Shown: positions 12,300 to 23,496 of the stretch, piece after piece
How the letters are laid out: each line of letters starts with the position of its first letter
How positions within the stretch are numbered: position 1 is the stretch's first letter
NCBI GenBank assembly: GCA_037962975.1
Contig: CM075669.1
Location: 123,272,501 to 123,336,500 of the forward strand
DNA: 64,000 bases
Source: Clitoria ternatea
Taxonomy: Eukaryota; Streptophyta; Magnoliopsida; Fabales; Fabaceae
Direction of reading: 5' to 3'
Notes under the pieces: generated by a model
The model's input: only the letters and a program-made list of their open reading frames with translations
The model's database searches: none
What the model was told of the DNA's origin: nothing
Program-made: the position numbers and the translations under genes

Positions 12300-12800
12300 C
12301 AGAGTGAGAATGCATTTGATTTGCATTGCATTGTATCCATGGCATATCATAGCCGCCGATGTTGGAACATTAGGGGAGTTCCCTCAGCCGACCCAGTGGG
12401 AGGGTGGCTCAGTGCACGAGCAATTTGTTGTATCCCCTGTGACTCGATGTGTAAGTCACGAAGCCGCCCATGTAATGCTACGGGGAGCTACATGTGGCCG
12501 ACCCTTGTGGGGGTGGCTCTTGATGAGCAGGTGACCCCGGTGGTCCTTGGGATCACAGCCGCCATGATTTGATATCTGGCCGGCCCGCAACACTATATGT
12601 TGACTATGTTGTATACCGCGGTCATGGTGAAAATGACCAGGTGTTACAAAATGGGCGATGCGGTTTGGTACCAGTAAAAATATGGTGAATAGCATGCATT
12701 ATGATATATGTGTACACATTTTACTACTGCAGTAGGGGCATGGTATGTGATCATGCTTGAACCCACAATTTGGTGTTTATTCCCACAGTCGGATCCGGAT
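12300..12800 (+). other. Conserved LTR block with inverted repeats (LARD copy)
   Basis: A GC-richer block including CCCAGTGGGAGGGTGGCTC, GTGACTCGATGTGTAAGTCAC and TTTGGTACCAGTAAAA. Recognisable versions occur at 29810-30290, at 51540-52030, on the minus strand at about 61840-62220, and in degraded form on the minus strand at about 17150-17600. GTGACT/AGTCAC and GAGCC/GGCTC pairs suggest a structured RNA. The open frames over it (for example minus 12456-12695) differ between copies, so I do not call it coding. Confidence 0.7.
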
Positions 12801-14017
12801 TTGTTGTCTATTCCATTGTGCATATGCATTAGCCATAAGAGCATTTGCATATAGCATGGAGATATGCCAAAATATGATGATGATTGATGATGATTGAGAT
12901 GGTGGTATTGGTGTTGAGGAGATGAGAAAATTAATATACCGAAAGACCACATAAAAGTAATAAATGATGTGAATAAACGAAATGATGTGAATATGACGAT
13001 ATGTATGTTATGGCCCAATGTAATGAAAGGCGTATTTGTGTATGATTGATAATGATGATGTTAGCCCGTGGTGGCTTTGATGAAAGACCAGAATAGTCTA
13101 TGTTGACGATGTGTTGGCCTATTGTGGCGATGTGATAGATATGTGTTGGCCCATTGTGGCAGTGTGATGGATGTGTATATGCTTGCTTTGCTATGATTTG
13201 ATGAATATGTATGAAATAGGTATACATATCGTTGAATTAATAATCTATGATGATCGTTGATGTGTTTAGCAAAGCCTACATGATGTTGATATACATATGC
13301 ACATAATTTTAATTGTATTCATAACTCACTCTCCCATGTGGTCTACTTTTTAGTATGGGTGTAGGAAAACCATGGGATGAGAATATTTTTGAAGTAAAGC
13401 TCTTGGGAAGGTAAATAGTGGTAATGGAATGCCTTGGCCGGCAGCGATTGTAATTTATTGAATTATGAATGAATAGCATGATGTTGTTAATTATTGATTT
13501 TGATGGACGAACTGTGAATATAAATATAGACTTGGATAATGTACTAATAGTGGAGATATATGAATTTGAGGTTGGGCTGGTTATGGTCTATTATGAATAT
13601 GAATATTGGAGATGTATGACGCATGACCATATAGATAAGTATATACTTATATCTTAAGCATTGCATGCTTATGTGATTATGTGAAATGATGATGGTTGTC
13701 TATTAGGCTTATGATATGCCATTGCATGCTTTGCCAAGCCTTTTCTCATATCTTCATATATGGGACTGGGCATGTGCCCGGTATACACATTTTTCTTCCG
13801 CTGTAAACTCTGTTATTTTGTATACCTTTATGGGCAAACTATCTATCGATCCAGTTATAGGTTATTTAATCTCACTCTTTGGTTTTCTGTGATTCGGGTC
13901 TTGATGTGATCATGGTGGTGTCTTGGAAATATTTTCAAATGCGCAAAATTTATTCACATTTTTATTAATTAAGACGATTACAGCGGGATTCGAGTACAGA
14001 AAATCCGGAGTGTTATA

Positions 14018-14022
14018 AGATG
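14018..14022. repeat. Right target-site duplication of the LARD (AGATG)
   Basis: AGATG follows the LTR end TGTTATA directly; compare AGATC at 1356-1360. Confidence 0.7.
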
Positions 14023-15151
14023 AAATAGGATATGTAACAAAATCTGAAAGATATAGATATCTTATAAATCAAGAAGGAGGCATATTGCTAATTGACCAAG
14101 TTTCTTATGAAGAGGCCAATGCAAGTTTAGATTCTAAGACATGGCATAAGACCATAAGATTTGAAATGGGCTCCATGTATATTAACAAGGTATGAACCTT
14201 GGTTGACGCACCTAAGGGGTAAAACCTATAGGATGCAAGTGGGTTTTCAAAAGGAAAACTAAACATGGATGGTAATAAAAGTACCTTTAAAAGCACGATT
14301 GACAAAATTCAATTAGCTTAAAAACCATTTAGATCCTGCTTGTTGTAGCAGTATACCACCATTATAAGATATGGTAGATAGATGTCAAGATGGAAATCAT
14401 CTTAAGGATGTGTATGTGACACAACCTTAAGGACTTTTATGCCTGAAACATCTAGGAAGGCATGTGAACTGCAAATGTTCCATTTATGGACTAAAGTAAG
14501 CTTTTAGAAGTTAGAATCTTCATTAAAGAATGAAGATAAATCTTGTAACTATAAAAAAGCTAGTAATTGCACGATTATAATGCTAGCATTACATGTAGAA
14601 GACATGTTTCTTCTAGAACTAATAATATTCTTATTCTATAGTCAAGAATATCCTTAAACACTTAAGAAGGACTAAGGATTTGATCTTGATAAATGGAAGA
14701 TGAGCTCGTTGTAAAGGTTACATCGATGCCAATCTTCTGATTAATTTGAAAGACTTAAGATTACAATCAAAATATATGTTGTCAAGATGGTTGCGCTGTA
14801 TGCATGAAAGGTTCAAAGCAAGAAACAGTCACTGGTTCTACTAACAAATCTAAGTATTTTGCTATGTTAAATTACAAGGGAAGTCAATTTACATTTAATC
14901 ATTCCAAATGTTTTGTACCCTATGAGTTTCCACTATGATGACAATGGAACCATAGAACAATATAAGGAAATGGATTAATCCAAGCATATACTTAAATAGT
15001 TCCCTCTTTGGAAGATGTGAAAATATGCAATATTCATACCAACAAAATTGTTGGGAACCCAACAGTAAAACCCCTTGTGTAGCAAAAGCATGAGGGCACT
15101 GTACACGTCATTGGGCATTAACCTCATCGGCTCTAGGTGCAAGTGAGAGAT
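14023..15151 (+). pseudogene. Ty1/copia remnant, reverse transcriptase and RNase H
   Basis: Continuation of the element at 1-1360. Readable pieces in broken frames include a stretch like FEMGSMYINKV then TLVDAPKG (about 14158-14220), a degraded copia signature around WVFKRK and NMDG (about 14240-14285), DVYVTQP (about 14408-14430), SIYGLK (about 14480-14500), and a degraded LHVEDM at the catalytic YVDD position (about 14590-14610). A GYIDAN stretch (about 14719) marks RNase H. The last stretch before the LTR reads like the usual copia carboxyl end. Many stops and frameshifts; not functional. Confidence 0.8.
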
Positions 15152-16427
15152 TGTTGGAAATATGCACTAAAAGCCTATATAGGATACATCATTTTGTATA
15201 AGACATTTTTTGTTAAATAGTTTAACAGCCTTTATTTATCCTTGGAGTAATAGGTCATATGAGAGTTATTCCTAAAATGTCTATAGTCAAGTATTTATGT
15301 GGGGACATGTAAATACATTAAGATTAGTGTGTGAGTGTACTGATGATCTGATCTTATAGATCATGGATATAGATGATATTAACTATTCACACGGGTACAC
15401 ATTAAGAGTAATGATGTAGTGGACAGACCCACCATGAGAACGTTGTATGGATCGTTACATGAATGTCATAAATGATTCTCAATGTGATAATGGTATATGT
15501 AGTCCTTTGACCTTAAGTCACTATAATTCCTACATAAGGAGTTTGTTGTTTTAATATAATCAAACATCTTTTATAACAAGAGGACTATAAAGGTTATGAT
15601 TAGGCAATGAACAAATTATGTAGAGGGATGTGAGTGATGTAGATGAGATTTGTCTCTCCTATGTGACAGGGGTGATATCTATAGGCCACTTGATGGAGTG
15701 AGACTAAGGAAGTGCATGGTCGTGCTAGAAACAATAAATATTGGATATTTATTTGGATAAAGTCTACTCTGGTATCAAGTGAAATAAATTGGGCCATACA
15801 AGGATGACACGACCATGCCTTGGGCCCCATTAGGATATCATGACAAAAGGAACAAACATATAAAATAATTATCACTTATAGGCTATGTTGATATTAAATA
15901 ATATTCAGACATAATGATGCATTGCTAGATGTCGCTCTTATTTTATATTAATAATAAAATAGTTTATTATTAATATAACCGAGTATTTTACCTATAGGGT
16001 CACACACATAGAGTAAGCCCATCAGAAAATAGCTTTCTATTTTAGTTGGACTAAAATAAAACTATTAGGCCTAACTCAGTTAGAATGAGTAAGGAGCCTA
16101 CTCTTTAAAGAGCAAATTAAGTCAAACCTAAGCCTATAAATAGAGCATAAGATGCTCATAGGCGGCTACCCAAAAAGAGACACAAAATACGTAAAAGTTG
16201 CAAAAGCTACATCCCATCAAACTAGCATTTGGAAGGTGTAGCATTTCTGGTGGGAGTACTTGTGTGGACTCCCAAAGGACGAGGCTATGACTACTTCGAG
16301 AATCTTCAAAAGGTAATCCTAAAATGCAATATTTTTTTGTTTGTCTTATGCTTTGAAACATGACACTTTGCAAATCCTATGGGAATCCTTGTATTTTCGC
16401 TGCTCATCCACTAGGGATTCCCTAACA
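15152..16427 (+). repeat. 3' LTR of the Ty1/copia element (1276 bp)
   Basis: It starts TGTTGGAAATATGC just after the last pol remnant and ends GGGATTCCCTAACA, giving TG..CA ends. A TATA box lies near its 3' end. The five bases after it are ATCAC; the partner duplication is outside the window, so the right boundary rests on the terminal sequence alone. Confidence 0.75.
16133..16145 (+). promoter_or_regulatory. TATA box in the copia LTR
   Basis: CCTATAAATAGAG sits about 290 bases before the LTR end, a usual position for the promoter of a plant LTR element. Confidence 0.7.
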
Positions 16428-16432
16428 ATCAC

Positions 16433-17711
16433 AACAGTCACCCATACAATCATCTGGCCTTTGGTCTTTTGACCAATCATAAGCAAATGAGGGGTGTTAC
16501 ATTTGTTATAGCACTTTAAATACAATGCCCATACATTTCCCTTAACACAAGTATGTCATCATATACATCAACTACAAAATGATTCAAAAAGATTATCGGC
16601 TAAGGCATTTCACACCTCATTCCACTATTACCTTCTTCCAAAATGCTCAACCTTCAAAATAACATAGGCCTCACAATAACCCTACATTGCAACCTTTTAA
16701 AAATTGCAACGATGAGGTGAGTAACATATACTAAATGAATAAGTACCATACATTGTGACAATATATATATATACACATGTCCATATCAACATATTCCTCA
16801 ACAGAATCATATTCAATAAACATATCAATACATCATTATATAGACATGTTATTGACGTTTCAATATAACTAGCACATGTATAACTCATCATATCCATATA
16901 TTATGTGAATTTCACTTCCAAAACATATGACTCATTGCTAAACAATCATCAATTCTTTATTATAATTAAATATCATAATAAATCTTAACATTTTATTTTG
17001 CTTAATTATTCATCAACCATCCATTGCCATCACAGGTTCTTAACATCAACATATCGTCAGCTATGTGCAAATACTCTTATAGCTAATGCATATGCACAAA
17101 GAATTATCTGACAATTACGGATCAGACTAGGGGAAACATACATAACATAATCATGTGGGTCTCAACATATGCATGTATTTATATATCCTATTACTAGTAC
17201 GAAACCGCCTCGCCCAAACACAACATTAGTCACTCCCGTTGACATTGTAGTATAACTCAACATGGTCTCAATTACCAAATATGCTGTGAGACCTACCCAA
17301 ACATGCATCGGGAGAGCTATGTTCCGTAGGAAACATCAGGGTCACTTGCTCATCATAAAGTCGTGCCCCACTGGGGCGCGCTACATAGGATGCCTCGTCA
17401 TCAACCATGAGCAACTTCGTGATTCCAACATTGAATCACTAGGGTAAAACAAGAATGCATGTGCACTGGACTGCCCTTCCACTAGGCCCGTCAATGAGAA
17501 CCATTAACATTTTGAAACAGACAACTATTATATGTCATGGATTCAATGCAGATTAAATGCATTTTCACACCATGCATCCTATGATACCACTCATCCAATC
17601 CATCACTTTACCACCATCACCCACTGGATTCTAATCTCATCATCACATATTCAACACCACCCATTCTTGGTGGATTTTAATCATATAATCACATATATTC
17701 TTAGTGGCATT
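16433..17711 (-). mobile_element. LTR fragment(s), minus orientation, Tekay/LARD-like
   Basis: The sequence AAATTGCAACGATGAGGTGAGTAACATA (from about 16700) corresponds to about 58642-58672 in the minus-strand solo LTR, and about 17150-17600 is a diverged antisense copy of the conserved LTR block. A GGGGTGTTACA ending at 16504 may be another LTR terminus. Neither end can be paired with a target duplication, so this is a truncated or rearranged LTR. No coding sequence seen. Confidence 0.55.
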
Positions 17712-19414
17712 TAATGTAACAGCCTTGGTTTTTAGGACAGACTCTAGACTCTCTGGAATCCTGAAAGTGCCTTGTTAAGCCTTCTGAAGAAAGTTTGAGG
17801 CTTCAACGTGATCTCTAACTTGTTCCAAGTGTGAGGAAATTAGTGAGAAAGAAAGTTAGTAGAATATTAAATAAGAGATACAGGACTACTGAGGAAATGT
17901 AAGGAAACCTAGTATAGAGATTAACAAAGAGGCAGAGACCTTTTTATAAAGAAGAATGATGTAATCAAGTTAAGAAGACCCGATAAAAGAGATAGTAAGT
18001 GTGTATAATAATAATAGCAGGTCATACTTAACGATAAATAATAATATAATATTAGGGAGAGTAAACAAGGGACCCAACGGGCAGTCAAAAATTGACTAAC
18101 CGATCCCAAATCTAGTACTTAGATAATAATCTAGTTAGAATAGTACCATCATTCACATAAAACAAGGAAGAATCGAGTCAGTTCCTGCACACCTATTTTA
18201 TACCAAAAGGGGGCCCTCGGTCATTCGTTTATACACTTCGGGATGTTTGACCCCAGCATGGGTAGTTCCTAATAAACCATTTCGATAATTCAAACATAAC
18301 TCTTGAAGAGCCCAAACTCTAATTCGGACCACATCAACCTCGTTTCTTGGAAAAACTACTCAGTTAAATTGGGACCCCTAAGTTTGGCTCAAACACGTTT
18401 AGTGTTTTAAGCCCAACTTTCTCATATGGTGTTGCAATCCAGCAATTCTCATCTTGGTTTCTTCATTATGAAAAACCTAGCAATCTCTATTTCTAGTCTT
18501 GAACCTTAATTCGTAACCTATCACCACCAACTTAAAGAACCAAGAATTTGTACTCAGAAAACCCGTTATTTAATCACATTAAATTTCATTAATTTATGAG
18601 AAAAATCATAACTCTTTCATACAAGCTTAGAATCAGTTCATTGCAATTTCTTCATCCTTTTATCAAACCCCTCTATAATTCTCGTGAAGAACTCGAAAGC
18701 TGGTTCCCACCCAATCATCCTCGAAAAGCCAAGCTTCCTAGGGAAGATTCATTTCGTAACTAAGCAACCCAGCCGCGGTAAAACGTGAATATCTCCCCCA
18801 TATGATGTTGAAATCACTTTGTTATTTTTTCATGGCTTTGTATCAAAAACCCCTACAACTTTGATGAAGAACCCAAGAGTTGATTCTCAGAGGATTTTTC
18901 ACAATAAACCCATCTTTACAAGTTAAAATAATTTCGGAGCCCTAGAAAGCACTTTTCCTTGTTTCAGGCATAACTCTTGCTCCAGGTGTCAAATTTTCAT
19001 GTACAATGTATCATTTCAAAGAGAAAAATGAGACCTATAATGTTGATGTTGGGCACTTTTTCAGATTCTGATCGTAGCAAAAGTCATTTTTTCTCTCAAA
19101 GTTAAGTATTAAACATCGTAACTAGGGTTTCATCCGACACCGATTAAATCTAGACCCGACGGCTGGATTTTCCTATAAATAGGATGTCACCACCCTCTTC
19201 AAAACTATACCACCATTCTTCTTCTCCCTCACGCTGACTTCCTCTCTCCCTCTGCTTCATTGACGCCATCCCAACCTCCAAAATCACCTCTGTTTTTTAC
19301 CAAAACCACCTTTGACCACCGCAAGCCTCCACATTTCTTCTTTCTGCCACTTCCACACCCAAAAAGACACAAAACTGCCATCCCTTCCATTGAAACAACC
19401 CCCAAACATGTGAA
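17712..19414 (+). mobile_element. Probable truncated LTR with TATA box
   Basis: It begins TGTAACAGCCTTGG, like an LTR start, and runs about 1.7 kb without coding sequence to a TATA box at 19174-19181. A pyrimidine-rich leader of about 200 bases follows and is cut off where the next element appears to begin. No partner LTR, primer site or duplication is visible. A promoter of a non-LTR origin is possible but less likely given the start. Confidence 0.5.
19174..19181 (+). promoter_or_regulatory. TATA box
   Basis: TATAAATA followed 30-40 bases later by CACC and CTTCTTCTCC-rich leader sequence, a typical plant promoter arrangement. Confidence 0.6.
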
Positions 19415-21001
19415 TGACACGTTGTCATTGTCGGGTCAAATAAAAAGTTAAATTAATATAGTTTAAGGTGAACAACCTTCGTCGTCTCTCGAGGACCTTA
19501 GCTAAATTAGTTACACTCAATTTAATTATGACAAAGGGGGTTTAGGTTGAGATTGAAATGAAAACTAATTAATTATATAATAGTGCAAAAAATAAATTTA
19601 TGAGTGAGTGAATAATCAAATTTAGAAATAACCAACCTAAGGAAATAATAAATCTTTAGTTAACTAATTGATCATAAATATAATTAAACATAATTAATTT
19701 CTCAACCCTGAATCATTTAGAATCCCTAAATGATTATATTTTAGAAAATCTTCTAGAATTGAATTAACTAAACTAATAAGAATAATCAATCGATATATTT
19801 CTTATTAATTACTAAAATAACTTTAAAACCATATTTTGATTAAGTTAAGAAACTAAATAGAAATCTCTTATTTAGTGACTTAATCTTTATTCTCAAATTG
19901 ATTATTGATTAACCAACTAACATCATTTTAAATTATAGATTGTTTAATTATATACCAACCGGTTATATACATAAATAATCTACCATCATAAGTATTTGAG
20001 AAACAAAGAAAAGTAATTATTTTCAATCAAAATATTAAGAGCAAGAACTCAAAGTTAACATAAAGAAAAATTAAATTCCTTGAGTTGATTTTAAAATATT
20101 AAGCTTCAATTATAATTTTTAACAATAAAAGATAATATTAAATTAACTATAACTTTGATTATAAAAGTAAATAACAAATAATAAAATTAACTTACTTGAT
20201 ATTAAGGAAGGGAAATGAAAACCATAACTTGAGGGATGGAATATAGAACAAAGAAATAAAACAAGAGAAAACTAAAACTTAAGAAACTAAAGCAAAGATA
20301 TAGAATTGTAATGAAAACTAAAACATGTATTTCTTATGTATCTCTTGTGTATCTTCCTTACAACTTCAAGCATCTATTTATAGGCAAGGTATCATGAGAC
20401 TATACATTCATTTTCTAATCATTAATGTATTTTTCAATATTGGTGGGCTTGAAATTACAATAATTCAAAAGAAGATAATGGTAGGTGTTGAAATTCATCT
20501 TCCTCTTTATCTTCTCCATCTTACAAGTCAAATATGACCATTTAGATGGCCTAATTTCAAAAAATCTTCAACATGAAAGTTGTAGATCTCTGTCTTATTG
20601 AGAAATTAGCACAAGAATCATTTCATTTGGACATATGTAGGTTTTGGTGAAATATGTCAATGTTTTGGTGGGACACATTGGGCTAATTGATTTAAGCTCC
20701 ATTTCTTAATTATTTTCATATGAAAAATAACCAAATATGATCATCATGATGTAGGCCTCTACGTTAGCTTTCCATGGGCTCTAAGATTAGCCCATTTAGG
20801 TCACAAAATCCCAAGTTGTGGCCAAAACAAGGCAAGATACTCAACATACAAACAAAAAATGAAAATTGAAACATATAAACATAATACTTCAATTAAACTA
20901 AACAACATAAAACTTAATTAAAATACTATCATTAGACATAGTAAATATATAATAAACCCCAAGTGTAAAACTATACGGAGTGTATTAAAATTGATTTATC
21001 A
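19415..21001 (-). repeat. LTR of an Athila/Tat-like element, minus orientation
   Basis: On the minus strand this starts TGATAAATCAATTTTAATAC, right after a purine tract (AAGTGTGGGGGAATT), the arrangement of a 3' LTR. The far end near 19415 (TGACAC on plus) is a guess. A TATA box TATAAATA lies on the minus strand at 20375-20382. Very AT-rich; no coding sequence. Confidence 0.6.
20375..20382 (-). promoter_or_regulatory. TATA box on the minus strand
   Basis: Read on the minus strand as GCCTATAAATAGATGC, inside the minus-strand LTR. Confidence 0.6.
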
Positions 21002-23260
21002 AATTCCCCCACACTTAAGTTTTTGTACTCGAGGGCAAAAACAAAACCAAAAACTAAAATGAGAAAAACATAAAAACAAAATTTCTTAAATTGATTTTTT
21101 TAATCTAAAATAATAAGTAATACACATCATCTCTTATATCAAGAAGTCATGATAAGTGTGAATAAGAAGCATTACATACTAGTTACACAAGTTGAGTGTT
21201 CAAATCAAAGAGTAGATGAAAAGGTGATAGATGTTCTCTTCATGCTCTTTATCTTAATTGTTTGGGTTTGTGTATACTCTCACAAATCACCCAAATAAAT
21301 TAGCATTACCATAGGCTTGACAAATTTCTAATTTCCATATTTGAACACATATGCATGTAGAGATCAAAAGGACTTTATTAAGGTTGTAATGGAGCCAAGG
21401 TGATACAGGGTGGATAAAATGAAATAGAATGGCTAAACTTAGGGTTGAAAAAAAGCAATAGAGTAAGTGATTCAGTGATTATGGAAGTACATTTTGAAAC
21501 TCAATACTCAGCAAAATGAAACATGATGGAGGATAAAACATTAGAATAAATCCTCCTGATTATTTTCATATATATATATATATATATTCATCACTTCTTC
21601 TTTTTTTTCTTCTTCTTTTTTTAACATTTCTTTTTTCTTTTTTTTTACTTTCATTTTGAATAATGAAACAACAATATACATATCTTAGGTACATTTCCAT
21701 AATCATCAAGAACCTGTATTCATAGCAATTCCAAAACTCCTAATCAATTCATAAGCAAGGGTGATCATTTTTTTTTGGCTATTGGCTAATTATGTGGCTG
21801 AATCAAGAAATGGATATAGGCTCAACATGGGTAACAATGGAAAATATGCAAGGTAAGGCATATGGCTAGTGGTTGGTTAAAACAAAAATGGCCTTAATCA
21901 TATCAAAGCATGCATATGGAACATAATACATAAAAAAGAAACAAGTCAAGTTCTAGAGTACTAATAAACAAGGGTCAATCAAAAATAAAAGAAAGATGGC
22001 ATAATGTGGTCCATCCAATTAAGCTCAAAATCTTACTGAGGGTGGTCAATCTATCATAATTCATATACAATTTGATCTTCACAAACAACATATTGAATTA
22101 ATATGCAAGGAAATTATTCACATGTCATGAAATATTGGACAGGCGTGATGCAATTACTCATTACTGAGACAAATTAAAAAAAATCAGTGAAGAGCATGTA
22201 GAATTTAAAATGAAAAACTGGAAATGATGATTTTTTTTGTGAACAAGAAACAAAGAAGGAAAAATAAATCATAACCAAATATTGGTGTCAGGATCTTGTT
22301 CCTTATGCTTCTTGCTCTGTACTTTTTTTTTCAAGGGCGCTTAGTAACAAAGATACCTATAACAAATTGATTAGTTCAATTGCATGTGAAATGGTTAGTA
22401 TAACTGAACAATTTCATTATGTCATATAACCCAGTTTCATGGGTCTTGTGTTAGAACCCAAAAGAAAAATATCATCAACACAACCATGAGTAACATCAAG
22501 GGCAATAACATACATCTTGATTCATTTGTATGCTTATAGAAAGACTTTGCTATATCATCCATTAAGAGAAAATAAAGAACCTGATGGTTGACTAATGGTG
22601 AGATGTCTTGCGATTTGAAAGAAAAGGATGAAGGCAAAGTGTGGTAGCTGGAGAATGATGAAGATGATGTTTATGGTTGCAGAATGCTCGATGTCGAACG
22701 GAAATGATCATGGTGAAGGTAAAGGCAAAGGATACCCGACACTAAAGCAAAGATAGTGGCTGTGTGTGTTTTTTTATTTTTTATTTTAAAAAATTTGATA
22801 AAGAAGGTGAAATAGTTGTGGTTATTCGAGTAAGATGTGTTGCGAGGATGCGTCTCAAGAGTTTGGACTCTTTACTCAGCCCATCCCAACAAAAGTACTC
22901 ATGATAAAAAATAATAATAATAATAATAATAAATTGTTTCTTTGTTTTTTGTTTATTATTTTATTTTATTTTAAAACAAAAAATTAGACAAAAATGATAC
23001 TGAAACTACATAGTAAAGGATACGTCTCAAGACTTTGGTTCTCAAAGATGCATCTTTATGACTTTAGATGCAACTTGTCCAAATTAATCTTTACTCTGTC
23101 TATCCTTCGCAAAAAGATAATAAAATATATATATCAATCAGACCCCCCACACTTATTCAAGACATTGTCCTCAATGTCTTATATGATTTCCATAATCTTT
23201 TTTTTAATTTTTCATTATATATATATATTTAATATAGATAAATATGAGAAAGAAGTTATA
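21002..23260 (-). mobile_element. 3' non-coding part of a truncated Athila/Tat-like element
   Basis: It begins with the minus-strand polypurine tract (plus 21002-21018) and contains the phrase CATTGTCCTCAATG twice-folded around 23160-23180. That phrase also occurs near the 3' end of the nested Athila (41760-41780). It shows the same run of T-rich tracts (21590-21650) as that element at 41095-41180. An AT repeat at 21568-21588 and an AAT repeat at 22911-22933 lie inside. No integrase or other domain remains before the LOG-like pseudogene begins, so the element is cut at or near 23260. Confidence 0.55.
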
Positions 23261-23496
23261 ACCTAAGGGTGATGTCTGGTTTTGGATTCTTGTACTTGTG
23301 TGTGTGATCCTTATCTTGCTTAAAGAGGGGTTGAGGTTGGGGTAAAAAGCTCTGTAAAATATCAATCAATTCATCTACATTTGAAGAAGCATGAATAAAT
23401 AATCGATCATCTTGAGTTATAAGGCCCTGTTCCACAACTTTATTTTAAAAAATTAACAAACTGTCATAAAAACCATTAATATTTAACAATCCTAAT
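23261..23496 (-). pseudogene. LOG-like cytokinin riboside monophosphate phosphoribohydrolase, C-terminal part (pseudogene)
   Basis: Read from 23496 down to a TAA stop at 23261. The frame has GLLNINGFYDSLL, then one in-frame stop, then NKVVEQGLITQD and VDELIDILQSFLP, ending KPDITLRL. These match the C-terminal half of plant LOG-like proteins, which release active cytokinin bases from riboside monophosphates in the cytosol. The frame continues directly from 27453 when the solo LTR and one copy of CTAAT are removed. No intron is seen. The in-frame stop and the damage in the N-terminal part show that it is not functional. Confidence 0.8.
23492..23496. repeat. Left target duplication CTAAT of the solo LTR
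   Basis: CTAAT before the LTR start TGTAACATCC is repeated exactly at 27453-27457. Confidence 0.9.

Larger units (their letters stand above)
1361..14017 (+). mobile_element. LARD-type non-autonomous LTR retrotransposon with 5 kb LTRs
   Basis: Two near-identical direct repeats of 5006 bp (1361-6366) and 5325 bp (8693-14017) flank an interior of 2326 bp with no gag or pol reading frame. Seen directly: TGTAACA/TGTTATA ends, a primer site TGGTATCAGAGC three bases after the left LTR, a purine-rich tract before the right LTR, and a near-perfect 5 bp target duplication. Large LTRs with a non-coding interior define a LARD. The leader at about 6873-6935 aligns with the leader of the Tekay chromovirus in this window (about 32235-32295), and the sequence before the right LTR (CTTCGAGGACGAAG) matches the end of that element's polyprotein region. 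I infer that it is moved by Tekay-type proteins in trans. The two LTRs differ by only about 1-3% in stretches compared by eye. Confidence 0.9.
8693..14017 (+). repeat. 3' LTR of the LARD (5325 bp)
   Basis: Direct repeat of 1361-6366, with the same starts and ends. It keeps about 328 bp (12428-12755) absent from the 5' copy, has about 10 extra bases near 13771, and lacks about 20 bases found near 5665 of the 5' copy. Donor-like site before 9418, hairpin array about 10812-11240, acceptor-like AG at 13352-13353, CTCATAT inverted repeat 13744-13763. Confidence 0.92.
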
